Translations under genes and position numbers: made by a program
Shown here: positions 19,667 through 28,633 of the stretch, piece after piece
Layout: every line of letters starts with the position of its first letter
Position numbering within the stretch: the stretch's first letter is position 1
Notes under the pieces: model-generated
Database searches by the model: none
What the model saw: only the letters and a program-made list of their open reading frames with translations
What the model was told of the DNA's origin: nothing
From: Clostridia bacterium
GTDB taxonomy: Bacteria > Acidobacteriota > Terriglobia > Terriglobales > Acidobacteriaceae
Assembly (NCBI GenBank): GCA_035561135.1
Contig: DATMYA010000014.1
Coordinates: 173,345 to 237,344, forward strand
Direction: 5' to 3'
DNA length: 64,000 nucleotides

Positions 19667-20023
19667 CTACTTCCCGTGCTTGTCGCGCCAGGCCTTGAAC
19701 CCGCCGGCTAGCGACAGCACATTACGGAAACCCATCTTCTGAAGCATCCAGGCAGCCAACGCCGAGCGGCTGCCGCCGCCGCAGTAAAGCACGATTGTCT
19801 TGTCCTTATCGCTCGTTACCTGGTCGATGTTCAGCTCCAGCATTCCGCGCGGAATCGCTACCGCACCCGGAATCATGGACTGCTGTGAATCTTGGCTCTC
19901 ACGTACGTCGATGATTACCACGTCTTCACCGTTGGCCTGCATCTTCTCTAGTTCATCCAACTCGATCTCTTGAACATCCTTCTTCAATTCGTCCACCAAC
20001 TGCTTAAATTCCGGCATCGTCAT
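19667..20023 (-). CDS. Single-domain rhodanese-like sulfurtransferase
   Basis: 118 residues from ATG 20023 (GAAAGGCG upstream). The active loop VLYCGGGSRSALAAW contains the catalytic Cys; DVRESQDSQQSMIPGAVAIP is the conserved N-terminal half. The CGGGSR loop is one residue short of the usual six-residue loop plus Arg pattern but keeps the Cys cradle. Cytosolic sulfur carrier; partners unknown. Confidence 0.9.
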   Translation of the reverse strand: MTMPEFKQLVDELKKDVQEIELDELEKMQANGEDVVIIDVRESQDSQQSMIPGAVAIPRGMLELNIDQVTSDKDKTIVLYCGGGSRSALAAWMLQKMGFRNVLSLAGGFKAWRDKHGK

Positions 20024-20189
20024 TTGTGCTCGCCTTTCGGTACGACTTGGGATTGTATTGCCTGAAACTCACGGCTGCAACGCGCGGCAACGCAAACTGC
20101 TGTACTTGCGCCTTCGTACCCAGCTACACCCAAGGTTATTCACAACAACAGTGCAGGGTGGCTGTTATCATTATCGTCTGAGAAAACAG

Positions 20190-21974
20190 ATGGAGTCTCC
20201 TGTCCTGAAGCCAGCCGCATCGGCAGTCGATTCACTTCTACTGGAAGTGGCCGACGTGGTGAACGCCACGCTCGACCTCGACACGCTGCTTCGCCGCGTT
20301 TCCGAACTCGTGCGCCGTGTCATCGATTATGAAATATTCGCCATCCTGCTGCTGAACGAGAAAACGCAGGAGATGCGCATACGGTTCCAGGTAGGGCATC
20401 CAGAGGAACTGGCCGAACGCATGCGCGTAAAGGTCGGAGAAGGCATCAGCGGAGTTGCCGCGCAGACGCGCGAGCCGGTACTCGTCAGCGACGTTTCCAG
20501 TAACGATCACTATATCCACACGGTCAAGGGCGTGCGTTCTGAGCTGGCCATCCCGCTCATTACCAAAAACCGCGTGATCGGCGTTATCGACATAGAGGCT
20601 TCGCAGGCCAACTACTTCACAGAAGAGCACAGCCGCCTGCTCACGCTGATCGCTTCGCGCATCGCCATCGGAATCGAGAACGCACGCCTCTACACCCGCG
20701 TCTCTCGCCAAGCGAAAACGCTCGTTCTGCTGAACGAGATCAGCCGTGAACTCACGTCGATTCTCAATCTCGATCAGCTTTTCAAGCGCATAGGCGACCT
20801 GCTCTCGCGTCTCATCGATTACCAGATGTTCTCCATCCTGCTAATCGATCCCAGCGGTACCACGCTTCAGCATCGTTTTTCGCTGCGGTTCAAAGAGAAC
20901 ATTCCGATCAAGCATGACATCCCGCTCGGCAAGGGACTGGTCGGCCACGCAGCCGGCAACAAGATTGGCGTTCTCGCTCCAGATGTCAGCAAAGACCCGC
21001 GATACATCAACCTGAATCCCGAGACGCGCTCCGAACTCTGCGTTCCGCTCGTTTACAAGGACAAGGTTATCGGCGTGCTCGATCTCGAACACACACGCCG
21101 GGGTTACTTTACGGAAGAGCACATGCGCACCATTACGACGCTGGCCGCGCAGGTCGCCATCTCGATCGAGAACGCAATGCTCTACGAGCGCATCGCCCGC
21201 CAGGAGAAGCGCCTGGAGCAGGACCTGGCCCTCGCGCGCGAGTTGCAGATGCGTCTGCTACCACCCTGCTGCCCTGTCTTGGCGAGAACGGAACTAGCGG
21301 CCAAGTTCACTCCCGCTCGCGCAATAGGCGGCGACCTTTACGATTTCCTGCAGTACCAGGGCGATGGGGGCCTCACGGCCGTTGCCATCGGCGACGTCAG
21401 TGGAAAGGGCGCTCCCGCTGCCATCTACGCAGCCCTCGTAAGCGGCATCCTCCGCTCACATGCAGCCGAGGAACCTGGCCCGGCGGATATGCTCTCGTGC
21501 ATTAACCTGTCGCTTGCCGAGCGCCCTATCGCGGGCCAGTTCGTGTCGCTGATCTACGCACTCTGGGACGACCGCGAGCGCCTGCTGCGCATCGCCAACT
21601 CCGGCCTGCCACGCCCCATTTATTGCCATAATGGGAAGGTGGAACGCATTGAGGCCACCGGTCTTCCGCTGGGTCTCTTCGCGACCGCCGACTACGACGA
21701 GTTCACCTTCCACGCGCATCCCGGCGATCTCTTCGTCTTCTTCAGTGACGGCATTCTGGACGCACGCGATCACACTGGCGACATGTTCGGGCGCGAGCGC
21801 GTCGAGCGGATCGTTGCGCGGAACTTCGACCGTACGGCGGACGAAGTCGTTACCGCCATCTTTGACGCGGTCAACGAATACGTTGGTGGGGTAGAAGCAT
21901 TTGACGACCAGACCGTCGTCGCCCTCAAGCTGCGCAAAGCGGCAACCAAGCCCCAGAGCAAGCGAGCGAAGTGA
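20190..21974 (+). CDS. GAF-GAF-PP2C (SpoIIE/RsbU-type) serine phosphatase
   Basis: 595 residues from ATG 20190; a TTG at 20058 would add unrelated sequence. Two GAF sensor domains (about 20-185 and 200-360) follow one another with near-identical phrasing (IDYEIFAILLLNE / IDYQMFSILLIDP; GVIDIEASQANYFTEEH / GVLDLEHTRRGYFTEEH), suggesting internal duplication. A coiled linker (EKRLEQDLALARELQMRLLP) leads to the PP2C domain with AIGGDLYDF and IGDVSGKGAPAA metal sites. Such proteins control anti-sigma-factor antagonists in partner-switching stress responses. The stop overlaps the start of lysA by 4 bases. Confidence 0.92.
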   Translation: MESPVLKPAASAVDSLLLEVADVVNATLDLDTLLRRVSELVRRVIDYEIFAILLLNEKTQEMRIRFQVGHPEELAERMRVKVGEGISGVAAQTREPVLVSDVSSNDHYIHTVKGVRSELAIPLITKNRVIGVIDIEASQANYFTEEHSRLLTLIASRIAIGIENARLYTRVSRQAKTLVLLNEISRELTSILNLDQLFKRIGDLLSRLIDYQMFSILLIDPSGTTLQHRFSLRFKENIPIKHDIPLGKGLVGHAAGNKIGVLAPDVSKDPRYINLNPETRSELCVPLVYKDKVIGVLDLEHTRRGYFTEEHMRTITTLAAQVAISIENAMLYERIARQEKRLEQDLALARELQMRLLPPCCPVLARTELAAKFTPARAIGGDLYDFLQYQGDGGLTAVAIGDVSGKGAPAAIYAALVSGILRSHAAEEPGPADMLSCINLSLAERPIAGQFVSLIYALWDDRERLLRIANSGLPRPIYCHNGKVERIEATGLPLGLFATADYDEFTFHAHPGDLFVFFSDGILDARDHTGDMFGRERVERIVARNFDRTADEVVTAIFDAVNEYVGGVEAFDDQTVVALKLRKAATKPQSKRAK

Positions 21975-23299
21975 AACAATCCAGCGCCATGACCGAAGGC
22001 CGGCCGCCGGCTTTCCCGTATCGCGGCAATGCCGGTTCACGTGCGCGCTCTTTGCACTGTGATTCCGTTGCGCTTGCCCGTCTGGCGGACAAGTTCGGCA
22101 CACCGCTCTATGTCTATTCGGCGTCCGCCATTCGCGATCGCTACCGCACATTCGACATGGCCTTCGCGCGCCAACCACACACCATTTGCTACTCGGTCAA
22201 GGCGAACTCAAACCTAACAATCCTGAAGTTACTCGCCTCGCTCGGCTCCGGTTTTGATGTCGTTTCCGGCGGCGAACTCGAGCGCGTGCTTTGCGCAGAT
22301 AAGCGTGCGGCCTCTCGCGTGGTTTTCTCAGGTGTAGGCAAGACGGCCGAAGAGCTTGACGCCGCGCTTCGCGCAGGCATTCTCATGTTTAACCTTGAGA
22401 GTGACGCCGAGCTCGACTTGCTCGCCTCGCGAGCTTCGCGTCTACGCAAAACCGCCCGCATCGCTTTTCGCGTAAATCCAGACGTTTTGGCCGAAACGCA
22501 TCCTTATATCGCCACGGGCCTCTCTGAACACAAGTTTGGCGTGCCCATCGCTCGCGCGCGCGACCTTTACAACCTCGCCGCCGAGCAGGACTACCTTGAA
22601 CCGGCCGGTATCAGTGTCCACATCGGCTCGCAGATCACCAACGTTTCGCCCTTCCGCGACGCCCTGGATCGCGTCGTCGCCCTGGTGCGCGAACTGCTTG
22701 GCGATGGCCTGAACATCAGCTACATCGACGCTGGCGGCGGACTCGGTATCCCCTACCACAACCATCCCGGCACAAGCTTCCACGATGCCGTTCGCCGCTA
22801 CGCAGAAGCTGTTGCCGCACCGCTTGCCGATCTCGACCTTCACCTTCTGCTCGAACCGGGCCGCGCCATCGTCGCACCCGCAGGAGCGCTCGTAACCCGT
22901 GCGCTCTACACCAAGCAGAATGGAAGCAAGCGCTTTCTGATCGTTGACGCCGCTATGAACGATCTCATTCGCCCCGCTCTTTACGGCTCCTATCACGAGA
23001 TCGTTCCCGTTGAGCAGCGCCGTGCATCGCGGAGCAAGAGCGCCAGCAACGGCACGAGCGCTTTCGACGTTGTCGGACCCATTTGCGAATCTGGAGACTT
23101 CTTCGCACGCGACCGCCAGTTGCCCGAGATCACTCCCGGAGAACTCGTCGCCATTCTCGACACGGGAGCTTATGGCATGTCGCTCGCGTCGAACTACAAC
23201 AGCCGCCCACGTCCCGCCGAAGTTATGGTGGACGGCGCGAAAGTAAAGGTCATCCGCCGCCGCGAATCCCTGGACGACCTCCTCCGCGGGGAACTCTGA
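21971..23299 (+). CDS. lysA: Diaminopimelate decarboxylase
   Basis: 442 residues. PLP-dependent last step of lysine synthesis from meso-diaminopimelate. CYSVKANSN contains the PLP lysine (Lys77); DVVSGGELER, HIGSQI, DAGGGLGIPY and the C-terminal GPICESGDFFARD (active-site Cys from the partner subunit) are all present. The start is GTG at 21971, overlapping the phosphatase stop in the sequence GTGA, so translational coupling is likely. The pairing of a signalling phosphatase with lysA is probably only positional. Confidence 0.95.
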   Translation: MKQSSAMTEGRPPAFPYRGNAGSRARSLHCDSVALARLADKFGTPLYVYSASAIRDRYRTFDMAFARQPHTICYSVKANSNLTILKLLASLGSGFDVVSGGELERVLCADKRAASRVVFSGVGKTAEELDAALRAGILMFNLESDAELDLLASRASRLRKTARIAFRVNPDVLAETHPYIATGLSEHKFGVPIARARDLYNLAAEQDYLEPAGISVHIGSQITNVSPFRDALDRVVALVRELLGDGLNISYIDAGGGLGIPYHNHPGTSFHDAVRRYAEAVAAPLADLDLHLLLEPGRAIVAPAGALVTRALYTKQNGSKRFLIVDAAMNDLIRPALYGSYHEIVPVEQRRASRSKSASNGTSAFDVVGPICESGDFFARDRQLPEITPGELVAILDTGAYGMSLASNYNSRPRPAEVMVDGAKVKVIRRRESLDDLLRGEL

Positions 23300-23306
23300 G
23301 GAAACC

Positions 23307-23348
23307 GGACATCAGACATTAGACGTTACACGCTAGCAGTTCAGACGA
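23307..23348. repeat. Second heptad-period repeat, diverged
   Basis: GGACATC, AGACATT, AGACGTT, ACACGCT, AGCAGTT, CAGACGA read in 7-base register directly after lysA. The words differ from those at 18056-18097 but the period is the same. Confidence 0.5.
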
Positions 23349-23409
23349 CTCGACAAGCAGACATAAAGGCTCTCGTTCGCTAAGACAAGAGACTCGGGAA
23401 ACAATCAAC

Positions 23410-23649
23410 ATGACAAGAAGTGTTCTAACACTGCTCCTCTAAGCTATTCTCCCGATTCCCTATCTATCACTGCTGCTCTACGCTGAGTTGCATAATGTCA
23501 GTGCACAGCGGCAGATGCAGCTCAAATCCGAACGTAGCTCATTGCTGCTGGTGCTTGACGGAGTATCTCGTCGGTTTCAGCCATGCTCGTTGCAATACCG
23601 TGTTCTGCAGGAAGAGGTGCGAAATCGAAGCGCGCTTCTGGCTGCTTGA
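23410..23649 (+). pseudogene. Small single-span membrane protein gene interrupted by a TAA codon
   Basis: From ATG 23410 the frame reads MTRSVLTLLL, then TAA at 23440-23442, then continues without a stop for 68 codons (AILPIPYLSLLLYAELHNVS, a basic/glutamine-rich stretch, LVLDGVSRRF, VLQEEVRNRSALLAA) to TGA at 23647. Read through, it would be one hydrophobic N-terminal helix followed by a charged, helix-forming tail of about 45 residues, a common small inner-membrane protein layout. The stop falls inside the hydrophobic segment. I do not recognise a family. It may be chance; a competing frame at 23495-23713 looks less protein-like. Confidence 0.3.
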
Positions 23650-23800
23650 TCAACTCAACGCCGTCGAGGCTGCCCGCAAATCCGAACCCGAACAACCCAG
23701 CGGCTCACAATAACGGGCGGCATCTCCCTACGACATCCATGCGGCGGGTTGACGCGCGAAAGAGGCGACGCCGCAGCGCCGCCAATGTTCGCTTAGTAGC

Positions 23801-25528
23801 TCAGTACTGCCTCTCTTTACTCCAGACAATTTTCCCGCCGACCATGGTCATATCCACGGAGACGTCCTTAATCGCGGCTGGCACGATGGAGAAGATGTCG
23901 TCGCTCAGCAGCACCATGTCCGCCAGTTTTCCCGGCGTGATCGAACCCTTCTCTTGCTCCTGAAACTCCGCGTAGGCTGAGCCCATGGTGTATGCCTCGA
24001 CAGCCTCTCCGACCTTCAACTTCTGTTCCGGCACCCACCCGTCGGGATTCTTTCCGTCCAGCGTTGCCCTTGTTACGGCCGCATAGATAGTCAGCAGCGG
24101 ATTCAGTGGCGCAACGTCCCAGTCCGTCCCCAGCGCCAGGCGAACCTTGTTGTCCAGAAATGTCCGGAAGGCGTAGGTTCGCCGCAGTCTATCCGCGCCG
24201 ATACGCTTCTCCGCCCAGCGTCCGTCGTCGATCGCGTGGTACGGCTGCACGGAAGCGATGACCTGTAATTCGCGGAAGCGCGCGAAGTCCTTCTCCGCGA
24301 CGTGCTGTGCGTGTTCAATCCTGAACCTGCGGTCGCGGACGCCGTTCGCCTTTGCGACCTCAGCCATCAGGTCCAGCGATATCGAAATCGCCTGGTCGCC
24401 GATAGCGTGCACGCAGTTCTGTAGCCCCGCCGCGTCGCTCGCTTGAAGCCGCTGGCGCATTTTCGACAGCGGAATCATATCTTCGCCGAGCAGTCCTTTT
24501 GTCTTGGGCGCATCCGTGTATGGCTGGAAGAAGTATGCCGTAGTCGATCCCAGTGAACCGTCTGCGAAAGACTTCAGCGCGCCCAACCGAAGGTATGACG
24601 GCCCGAACGCCCGCCGTATGCCGAGTTTCGCCTGGTCCTCCCAACCTGACAGCCGGGGGGCGGCGTAGATGCGCGTCGTCAACTCCCCTTTATCCTCAAG
24701 CTCCACGTACGCCGCAACATCCGCGTACGTCGGGCCCATATCCTGAACACTCGTTACGCCCAGCCGCCCCGCATGTGTCAGCGCGCGGTGCACGGCGCGC
24801 ATCCGCCGCTCAGGCGTCATCGGCGGAACCTTGGCCAACACCAGATCCATGGCGGAATCTTTCAGCACACCCGTGGGATTGCCTCGGGCGTCGCGCACGA
24901 TGGTTCCGCCCGGAGGATCTTTTGTCTCCCGCTTGATGCCGGCCAACGCTAGCGCCGCCGAGTTCGCCAGTGCCATGTGCGCGTCGTATCGATTCACGAA
25001 GACTGGCGTCTGCCCCGTACCCGCATCGATCAGTTCCTTCGTCGGTAACTGCGCCGGCTTCCAACGCTGATCGTCCCAATCGCCCCCCATTACCCATTCG
25101 CCCTTTGGAGTGCGCTTTGCCCGCTCGATGATTCGCGCCGCGAATTCCTTCTGAGAATCCGCATCCCTCAGTTCCACGCTATCCAGTTGCAGCCCGCCGA
25201 GAACGAAGTGCACATGTGCGTCATTGAATCCCGGCAGGAGCAACCTGCCAGCGGCGTCGATGACTTTCGTGTTACTGCCGCGCCAGGCGTCGATTTCGGC
25301 CGCCGTGCCTACCCCCACGATGCGATCTCGAATGACGGCGACAGCTTCGGCTTTAGGACGGTCCACATCGACCGTCCAAACCTTTGCGTTGGTGATGATG
25401 GTGTCCGCCGCCGGCCTCTGCTGCGCTTGCATATCCCGCGTCTTACCTGCAATCAACAGCGCTGTCAGCGCAAAAAGAAAAAGCTGCGGCGTTCGCAGCT
25501 TGTACGATCTCGTTTTCATCATTGTCAT
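23801..25528 (-). CDS. Exported amidohydrolase (YtcJ/Amidohydro_3 family)
   Basis: About 575 residues from ATG 25528 (further ATGs at 25522 and 25519). A basic start and hydrophobic stretch (LFLFALTALLIAG) ending near MQAQQ form a signal peptide, so the enzyme is probably periplasmic. Motifs of the metal-dependent amidohydrolase barrel: PGFNDAHVHF, GGDWDDQRW, SFADGSLGS, VHAIGDQAIS, RIEHAQHV, ALGTDWDVAPLNP. Family members hydrolyse N-substituted formamides or other amides. The substrate here is unknown. Confidence 0.9.
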   Translation of the reverse strand: MTMMKTRSYKLRTPQLFLFALTALLIAGKTRDMQAQQRPAADTIITNAKVWTVDVDRPKAEAVAVIRDRIVGVGTAAEIDAWRGSNTKVIDAAGRLLLPGFNDAHVHFVLGGLQLDSVELRDADSQKEFAARIIERAKRTPKGEWVMGGDWDDQRWKPAQLPTKELIDAGTGQTPVFVNRYDAHMALANSAALALAGIKRETKDPPGGTIVRDARGNPTGVLKDSAMDLVLAKVPPMTPERRMRAVHRALTHAGRLGVTSVQDMGPTYADVAAYVELEDKGELTTRIYAAPRLSGWEDQAKLGIRRAFGPSYLRLGALKSFADGSLGSTTAYFFQPYTDAPKTKGLLGEDMIPLSKMRQRLQASDAAGLQNCVHAIGDQAISISLDLMAEVAKANGVRDRRFRIEHAQHVAEKDFARFRELQVIASVQPYHAIDDGRWAEKRIGADRLRRTYAFRTFLDNKVRLALGTDWDVAPLNPLLTIYAAVTRATLDGKNPDGWVPEQKLKVGEAVEAYTMGSAYAEFQEQEKGSITPGKLADMVLLSDDIFSIVPAAIKDVSVDMTMVGGKIVWSKERQY

Positions 25529-25563
25529 GCCGAAACCCCACAGACCCGGTTTCACTTATGTTG

Positions 25564-26418
25564 CTACCGTTGTCCCCATTTCAGCTTATTTCGCAGCACG
25601 TCAAAGAACGTCTTGCGCATACGCAGAAGCCGTACCGTATGCGACGCCTTCCGGCACTCCACGCGATCGCCATCCCGCACCGGAACGCCGGTCTGTCCGT
25701 CGATCGTCAGGAACCCTTGTTCGTCTTCACTCTGCACAACGATCTCGATCTTCGACGAATCCCGCACGACTAGCGGCCTGTGCGTCAGCGAGTGCGGACA
25801 AACAGGCGTAACGACAAATGCATCCACCGCAGGCATAAGGATCGGCCCGCCTGCCGCTAGTGAATACGCTGTCGATCCCGTGGGCGTGGACACGATCACT
25901 CCATCCGCCTTGTAGCTAACCACGAAGGCATCGTCGATGAAAAGATCGAAGCCGACCAGTCGTGCCAGGGCGCTCTTGTTCACCACTGCATCGTTCAGCG
26001 CGTCGTAGTTTGCTACGTACTGGCTGTCGCGCATCAGCCGGCACGCAAGCATCGCGCGCTCTTCCATCGGGCAGGTGCCCGTGTTGACCGCATCGAGCGT
26101 CGAGTAAACATCGCTCAGCGCAACCTCGGTTAGAAATCCCAACGACCCCAAGTTCACCGCCAGGATCGGGACGCCGTGACTCGACACCGATCTTGCTGCC
26201 GACAGCAGCGTGCCATCGCCGCCCAACACCAGCGCGAAATCCGGCCTTTGTGCGCCCAATTGCGAGCGTGGCAGCACGTTCTCGTTCGAACCGTACACCG
26301 CAGTCTCTTCATCCATCAGCACGCGATAGCCATGGTCGTAAAACCATTGAAGAATGTCGGGAACAACGTCCCTTAATTCCGCCTTCGACGGCTTCGAGAT
26401 GATTGCTGCGGTTTTCAT
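25564..26418 (-). CDS. nadK: NAD kinase
   Basis: 284 residues from ATG 26418; an in-frame GTG at 26439 abuts the tlyA stop and could serve as a coupled start. Phosphorylates NAD to NADP. GGDGTLL (66-72), NLGSLGFLTE and the DGVIVSTPTGSTAYSLAAGGP signature are intact. The order tlyA-nadK (then often recN) is a conserved bacterial neighbourhood; recN is not present here. Confidence 0.95.
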   Translation of the reverse strand: MKTAAIISKPSKAELRDVVPDILQWFYDHGYRVLMDEETAVYGSNENVLPRSQLGAQRPDFALVLGGDGTLLSAARSVSSHGVPILAVNLGSLGFLTEVALSDVYSTLDAVNTGTCPMEERAMLACRLMRDSQYVANYDALNDAVVNKSALARLVGFDLFIDDAFVVSYKADGVIVSTPTGSTAYSLAAGGPILMPAVDAFVVTPVCPHSLTHRPLVVRDSSKIEIVVQSEDEQGFLTIDGQTGVPVRDGDRVECRKASHTVRLLRMRKTFFDVLRNKLKWGQR

Positions 26419-26439
26419 TGTCCAGCTATTCACCAACAC

Positions 26440-27204
26440 TCAACCAACAATGACCGTCTCCGGCCAGTTTGCATACAACAGGAACTCCTTGTTCCCCTCA
26501 GCGCCTCGAATCGGCGACTCAATCACATCAACGTTTCGCCCACCCAGTCGCTCAACTTCGGCTCGAACCTTGGCGACGGCACCCAGTTGGGCTTGCTCGT
26601 CGCGCACGATGCCACCCTTCCCGACCTTGCTGCGTCCGACTTCGAACTGCGGCTTTACCAGCAACACGGCCTCTCGCCGCATCTCCGGCTTTCCTACCCA
26701 CGCAGCCCGTATGACCGCCGGGAGGACGAGTGTAGCAGAGATGAACGACACGTCCATCGAGACGAACTCTATCTGCTCGGGCACCTGCTCAGGCAGCAGC
26801 TTACGCGCATTCGTCTTCTCCAGAAGACGCACCCGCACGTCTGCTCGCAGTCGCGCATCGATCTGTCCATAACCGGTATCGACGGCTACAACTTTCGCCG
26901 CGCCATTCTGCAACATGCAATCCGTAAAACCGCCGGTGGAAGCGCCAATGTCCATGCAAACGCGTCCGGCGAGATCGATGCTCCAGTGCTCGAGCGCCTT
27001 CTCCAGCTTCAAACCCCCGCGACTGACATATTTCAGATCGTCGCCGAGCAACCGAATCGCCGCGTCGTCCGCAACCGGCGAGCCTGCCTTCTGCACCTTC
27101 TGCTCGTTCACCAGGACGCGGCCTGCCAATATCATCGCTTGCGCGCGCTCCCGCGACGGCACCAGGCCGCGATCCACCAATAATTTGTCGATACGAATTT
27201 TCAC
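26440..27204 (-). CDS. tlyA: TlyA-family rRNA 2'-O-methyltransferase
   Basis: 254 residues: an N-terminal S4 RNA-binding domain (RIDKLLVDRGLVPSRERAQ, LVNEQKV) followed by an FtsJ-like Rossmann methyltransferase (VCMDIGASTGGFTDCMLQNGA, AVDTGYGQ, SMDVSFISATLV). In mycobacteria TlyA modifies 16S and 23S rRNA and determines capreomycin sensitivity; the same role is inferred here. Directly followed by nadK, so the two form one transcription unit. Confidence 0.93.
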   Translation of the reverse strand: MKIRIDKLLVDRGLVPSRERAQAMILAGRVLVNEQKVQKAGSPVADDAAIRLLGDDLKYVSRGGLKLEKALEHWSIDLAGRVCMDIGASTGGFTDCMLQNGAAKVVAVDTGYGQIDARLRADVRVRLLEKTNARKLLPEQVPEQIEFVSMDVSFISATLVLPAVIRAAWVGKPEMRREAVLLVKPQFEVGRSKVGKGGIVRDEQAQLGAVAKVRAEVERLGGRNVDVIESPIRGAEGNKEFLLYANWPETVIVG

Positions 27205-27577
27205 AGTCGCTGCCAGCCTAGCACAACGGTGTAGGCAATCAGATCACCACTTCTCTCCTCACATGCCACCCGTTCTCTTACCGCGCAATAAATTTGTTCC
27301 CGCAGGAACTGCATAGCCCGGACGCACCCATCATTGTGCAATCTGCAGAAACATTCATTCGGCGGATAGTTGGAAAAGTACCTAACCCCTTTTCCACAGT
27401 GTTATGCACACTCGTTGTTGAAATCGTCTGTGCCCACGTCTCTCGCGTGACAGTTTTCGTCCTCGCACTCCACCGATGCTTCCCGGTTCGAAATTCTCTA
27501 ACAACTCTCTCCTCACAAAACGGACCATCTCTCGGCATGATTTAGAATGGCTCTGCTTTTACTACGGAAACCTATTA
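27205..27577. other. Divergent intergenic region tlyA / E1-alpha homologue
   Basis: 373 bases with no supported gene; locally AT-richer than its flanks. Contains the paired DnaA-box-like sites at 27390-27410 and presumably both divergent promoters. Confidence 0.5.
27390..27410 (+). promoter_or_regulatory. Two tandem DnaA-box-like 9-mers
   Basis: TTTTCCACA (27390-27398) and TTATGCACA (27402-27410), same strand, 3 bases apart, both fitting the TTWTNCACA consensus. No dnaA, dnaN or gyrB is near, so this is not an obvious origin. It could titrate DnaA or regulate a flanking gene; chance is possible. Confidence 0.35.
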
Positions 27578-28543
27578 ATGCCGACACCAAAGAAGGCGCT
27601 GCGTACGCGCCGAAAGCCTGAACTGCGATCCACGCCCGATACCCCATCAGCTGTTACGCCGCAGAACATAGTCCCTCTCGGCCGCGAACTGCTGGAGCGA
27701 CTCTACGGTGCCATGCTTAAGTGCCGCCTCGTGGAAGAACGCACTCGCCGCGCCTTTCCTCACGCTGCTACCGCCCACAAAAACTGGCTCGGGCAGGAAG
27801 CCGTTTATGTCGGCAGCACTCTGCAACTAACCGATAACGACACGCTTGCGCCCTCGGAGCACGATTCTTTTGCGCAGATCATCAAGGGCACGCCACTTCG
27901 ATTCATCTTCGCGCAACGCTTTGCCGCTGAAGACTCGCGCTCGCTCGCCGCTCACTGCGGCTACGCTCCGCGCAATGTCATCACGCCTTCGTCGAAGGAC
28001 GGTGCAAACATCCACATCGCTGCCGGTGTCGCGCTCACCAGCAAGTTGCAGAAAAGTGCAGGCGTAGTCGTTGCACTTTGCGGTCCTATTACACATTCAG
28101 GCGCATGGCAAGACGCGCTGAGATTCGCGGGCGCGCTGAAATTGCCTATGTTATTTGTTGTGGAGAGCAGGCTTGCGGCATCAACTCGGCAAGCAGGGCA
28201 ACCCGCCTCTAAGCAGCTTGCGGCGGAAGCAGCGGCCTATGGCGTAGCTCGCATCAGCGTGGACGCCGATGACGTAATCGCCATCTATCGGGTAGCGCAT
28301 GAGGCAATCCATCGCGCTCGCATCGGAAGAGGCCCGTCACTGATCGAGTGCGTCAGCGCCCCTGTCCGCAACAGTGGGCGCGATCCCCTCGCTCATCTTG
28401 AACGCTATATGCGCCGTTACAACGTCTGGTCGGACCAGTGGCGCGACGACATCATCCGGACATACACCGCAGAGATTAACGCGGCTATAAAGGTCGCCAG
28501 AAAGTCACCCTTTCTGGAGCCAGAACAGGCTCTTTCTCTTTAA
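27578..28543 (+). CDS. Degenerate 2-oxoacid dehydrogenase E1-alpha homologue, probably non-catalytic
   Basis: 321 residues from ATG 27578. The overall phrasing of E1-alpha subunits is retained (RLVEERTRR, NWLGQEAVYVGSTLQL, DALRFAGALKLPMLFVVES, RGPSLIECVS). The thiamine-diphosphate/Mg site is lost: GDG is replaced by GPI (169-171) and the terminal NN by ES (196-197). The active-site RGHxH region reads SEHDS. No E1-beta, E2 or E3 gene adjoins it. The N-terminus is basic (PKKALRTRRK). Likely a regulatory or structural relic that remains an intact frame; function unknown. Confidence 0.75.
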   Translation: MPTPKKALRTRRKPELRSTPDTPSAVTPQNIVPLGRELLERLYGAMLKCRLVEERTRRAFPHAATAHKNWLGQEAVYVGSTLQLTDNDTLAPSEHDSFAQIIKGTPLRFIFAQRFAAEDSRSLAAHCGYAPRNVITPSSKDGANIHIAAGVALTSKLQKSAGVVVALCGPITHSGAWQDALRFAGALKLPMLFVVESRLAASTRQAGQPASKQLAAEAAAYGVARISVDADDVIAIYRVAHEAIHRARIGRGPSLIECVSAPVRNSGRDPLAHLERYMRRYNVWSDQWRDDIIRTYTAEINAAIKVARKSPFLEPEQALSL

Positions 28544-28588
28544 CGGCCTTCCCACGCTGCCAGACTGTGCTCATCCGAACCAGCACAG

Positions 28589-28613
28589 AAGCACGGCCGT
28601 AGCCGTGCTTTTG
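28589..28613 (+). terminator. Bidirectional intrinsic terminator
   Basis: 9-bp stem AAGCACGGC / GCCGTGCTT (28589-28597 with 28602-28610) and CGTA loop, T run on the plus side. It separates convergent genes. Confidence 0.85.
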
Positions 28614-28633
28614 ACGCTCTGGCACGAGCATAT

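Larger units (their letters stand above)
23300..23800. other. Intergenic region between lysA and the amidohydrolase
   Basis: Holds the heptad repeat at 23307-23348 and the interrupted small gene at 23410-23649, both listed separately. Nothing supported lies in 23650-23800. Confidence 0.5.

Noticed and set aside
23495..23713. 72-codon Cys-rich frame after lysA
   Set aside because: The alternative frame from 23410 has a clearer membrane-protein pattern. The Cys/Arg-rich translation looks like a shadow of it.
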